This document shows positions 63,501 to 64,000 of a DNA stretch of 64,000 nt, in pieces (position 1 is the first letter of the stretch; the number at the start of each line of letters is the position of its first letter). The stretch lies in assembly GCA_017506865.1 (NCBI GenBank), contig JAFCMP010000168.1:434001-498000 (forward strand). Reading direction: 5' to 3'. A program made the translations under genes and the position numbers. The notes under the pieces were generated by a model that was given only the letters and a program-made list of their open reading frames with translations, searched no databases and was not told the DNA's origin. Source of the DNA: Tribonema minus. Taxonomy: Eukaryota > Sar > Xanthophyceae > Tribonematales > Tribonemataceae.

Positions 63501-64000
63501 CGGCGCGCGCGGCGTGCGCGGTGGCGAGAGCCGAGCGGACGGCGGCGGAGACAGCGGCGGCGGCTGCGCGTGAGGAGGCGGCGCGCGCGCGCAGCGCTCT
63601 GAAGCCTGCGGAGGCACAGGCGGCGGCGGCGCGCGCAGAGTGCGCAAACGCGAGAGCGGCGCAGCATGAGGCGGAGGCGGAGGCGGCGGCGGCACGTACG
63701 GCGGCCACGACAGCGCAGGCTGCGCAGAGAGCGGCTGAGGCTGCGGAGGCGGCCGCGCGCAGCAACGCGGCGCAGGTGACCCATGTGTTGGAAGTTTGTT
63801 ACGCCGGAGAGGCACACTTGCGCGTGTACGCATGCGTCCAGCAGTGGATGCAGTTGCTTGAAGCGCAGCAGTGTGACCCTGTGGACTCGCCTTACAGTGG
63901 CCACCGCTTCATCAGGGTATTTCAGGTGCACAGCGCACGCCACGGTGTGAGCGACGCCGGCATCAACGTTCAATCATGGCACTCACACCTGTCTCTCACG
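58249..64000 (+). CDS. large Gln/Pro/Ala-rich protein, family unknown, partial at window end
   Basis: Exons 58249-58537, 58998-59267 and 59729-59892 join in matching phases. They contain internal repeats: 'EILAPLVQQIRG' and 'EFLAQLIEQIAG' start exons 2 and 3, and 'LRPLIDWLAWKVQQ' (exon 1) resembles 'LTPLMDWLPWNVEQ' (exon 2). Exon 3 carries an acidic stretch. A fourth coding block (about 60241-60997) starts 'MAGQKRPLDSPQCSARKR', nuclear-signal-like, and becomes a Pro/Gln-rich region. A C run at about 60303-60318 needs a frame change. Further coding is likely at 61950-62157 and from about 62408 to the window end: a long Ala/Glu/Arg coiled coil, with a 1-base shift in a CG run near 63225-63245, and an open frame after it ('LEVCYAGEAHLRVYACVQQWMQ') to 64000. 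Joins after 60997 are not resolved. Low-complexity tracts suggest a nuclear scaffold or transcription-related protein, which is a guess. Confidence 0.5.

Noticed and set aside
62190-63833. Very long minus-strand frames (up to 547 codons)
   Set aside because: They are Pro/Arg-rich mirror images of an Ala/Glu-rich coiled coil on the plus strand, an artefact of GCG/CGC codons.

Overview
The window is nuclear DNA from a eukaryote, most likely a photosynthetic stramenopile (ochrophyte alga). Three observations support this. Genes are split by many GT-AG introns. Two plastid-type proteins, a fucoxanthin/chlorophyll a/c-type light-harvesting protein and ketol-acid reductoisomerase, start with a signal peptide ending in an 'A-F-V-(A/S)-P'-like (ASAFAP-type) junction, as expected for a complex red-lineage plastid. 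The ankyrin-like repeats of the 'GHLEVLQWARANGCPWD' type are, from my general knowledge, abundant in brown-algal and xanthophyte genomes. Telomere-type (TTAGGG)n tracts are present. The species is not proven; a xanthophyte or phaeophyte relative is an inference. Coding exons are very GC-rich, and introns carry long C or G homopolymers and short repeats.

Layout. 1.3-4.7 kb (-): PEX3, a peroxisome membrane biogenesis factor. 5.0-13.0 kb (+): phytochelatin synthase in about 10 exons. 14.3-15.7 kb (-): light-harvesting protein in 3 exons. 17.1-18.5 kb (-): decayed F-box-like/ankyrin gene (copy A). 18.6-19.7 kb (+): small COX7a-like mitochondrial protein, divergent from copy A. 21.2-28.5 kb (+): plastid-targeted ketol-acid reductoisomerase in 8 exons. 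29.3-35.9 kb (+): an unusual fusion of a GNAT acetyltransferase, a fascin-like beta-trefoil and a myo-inositol-oxygenase-like domain, with a 5S rRNA gene in one intron and a telomere-like satellite in another. 37.1-38.6 kb and 40.6-44.3 kb (-): ankyrin copies B (frameshifted) and C (body intact, first exon displaced by an insertion that contains a hAT-like element). 44.5-45.5 kb (+): coiled-coil repeat protein with a broken C-terminus. 48.9-49.6 kb (-) and 56.5-57.3 kb (+): two related Ser/Asp-rich coiled-coil ORFs. 50.5-52.7 kb: a direct duplication. 53.0-55.9 kb (-): non-LTR-type reverse transcriptase. 58.2 kb to the window end (+): a large Gln/Pro/Ala-rich gene, partial.

The genes are a mixed housekeeping set (peroxisome, metal detoxification, light harvesting, branched-chain amino acids, respiration) with no operon logic. 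The 37-58 kb part is repeat- and relic-rich.

The most striking property is in the introns. In at least four genes the introns contain tandem, degenerate copies of the neighbouring exon edge together with its splice site: donor-side copies downstream of exons and acceptor-side copies upstream of exons. This looks like an ongoing process of intron growth by local duplication across splice junctions, and some copies are plausible in-frame mini-exons. The fusion protein with a degraded di-iron site and the intronic 5S gene are the other main points of interest.
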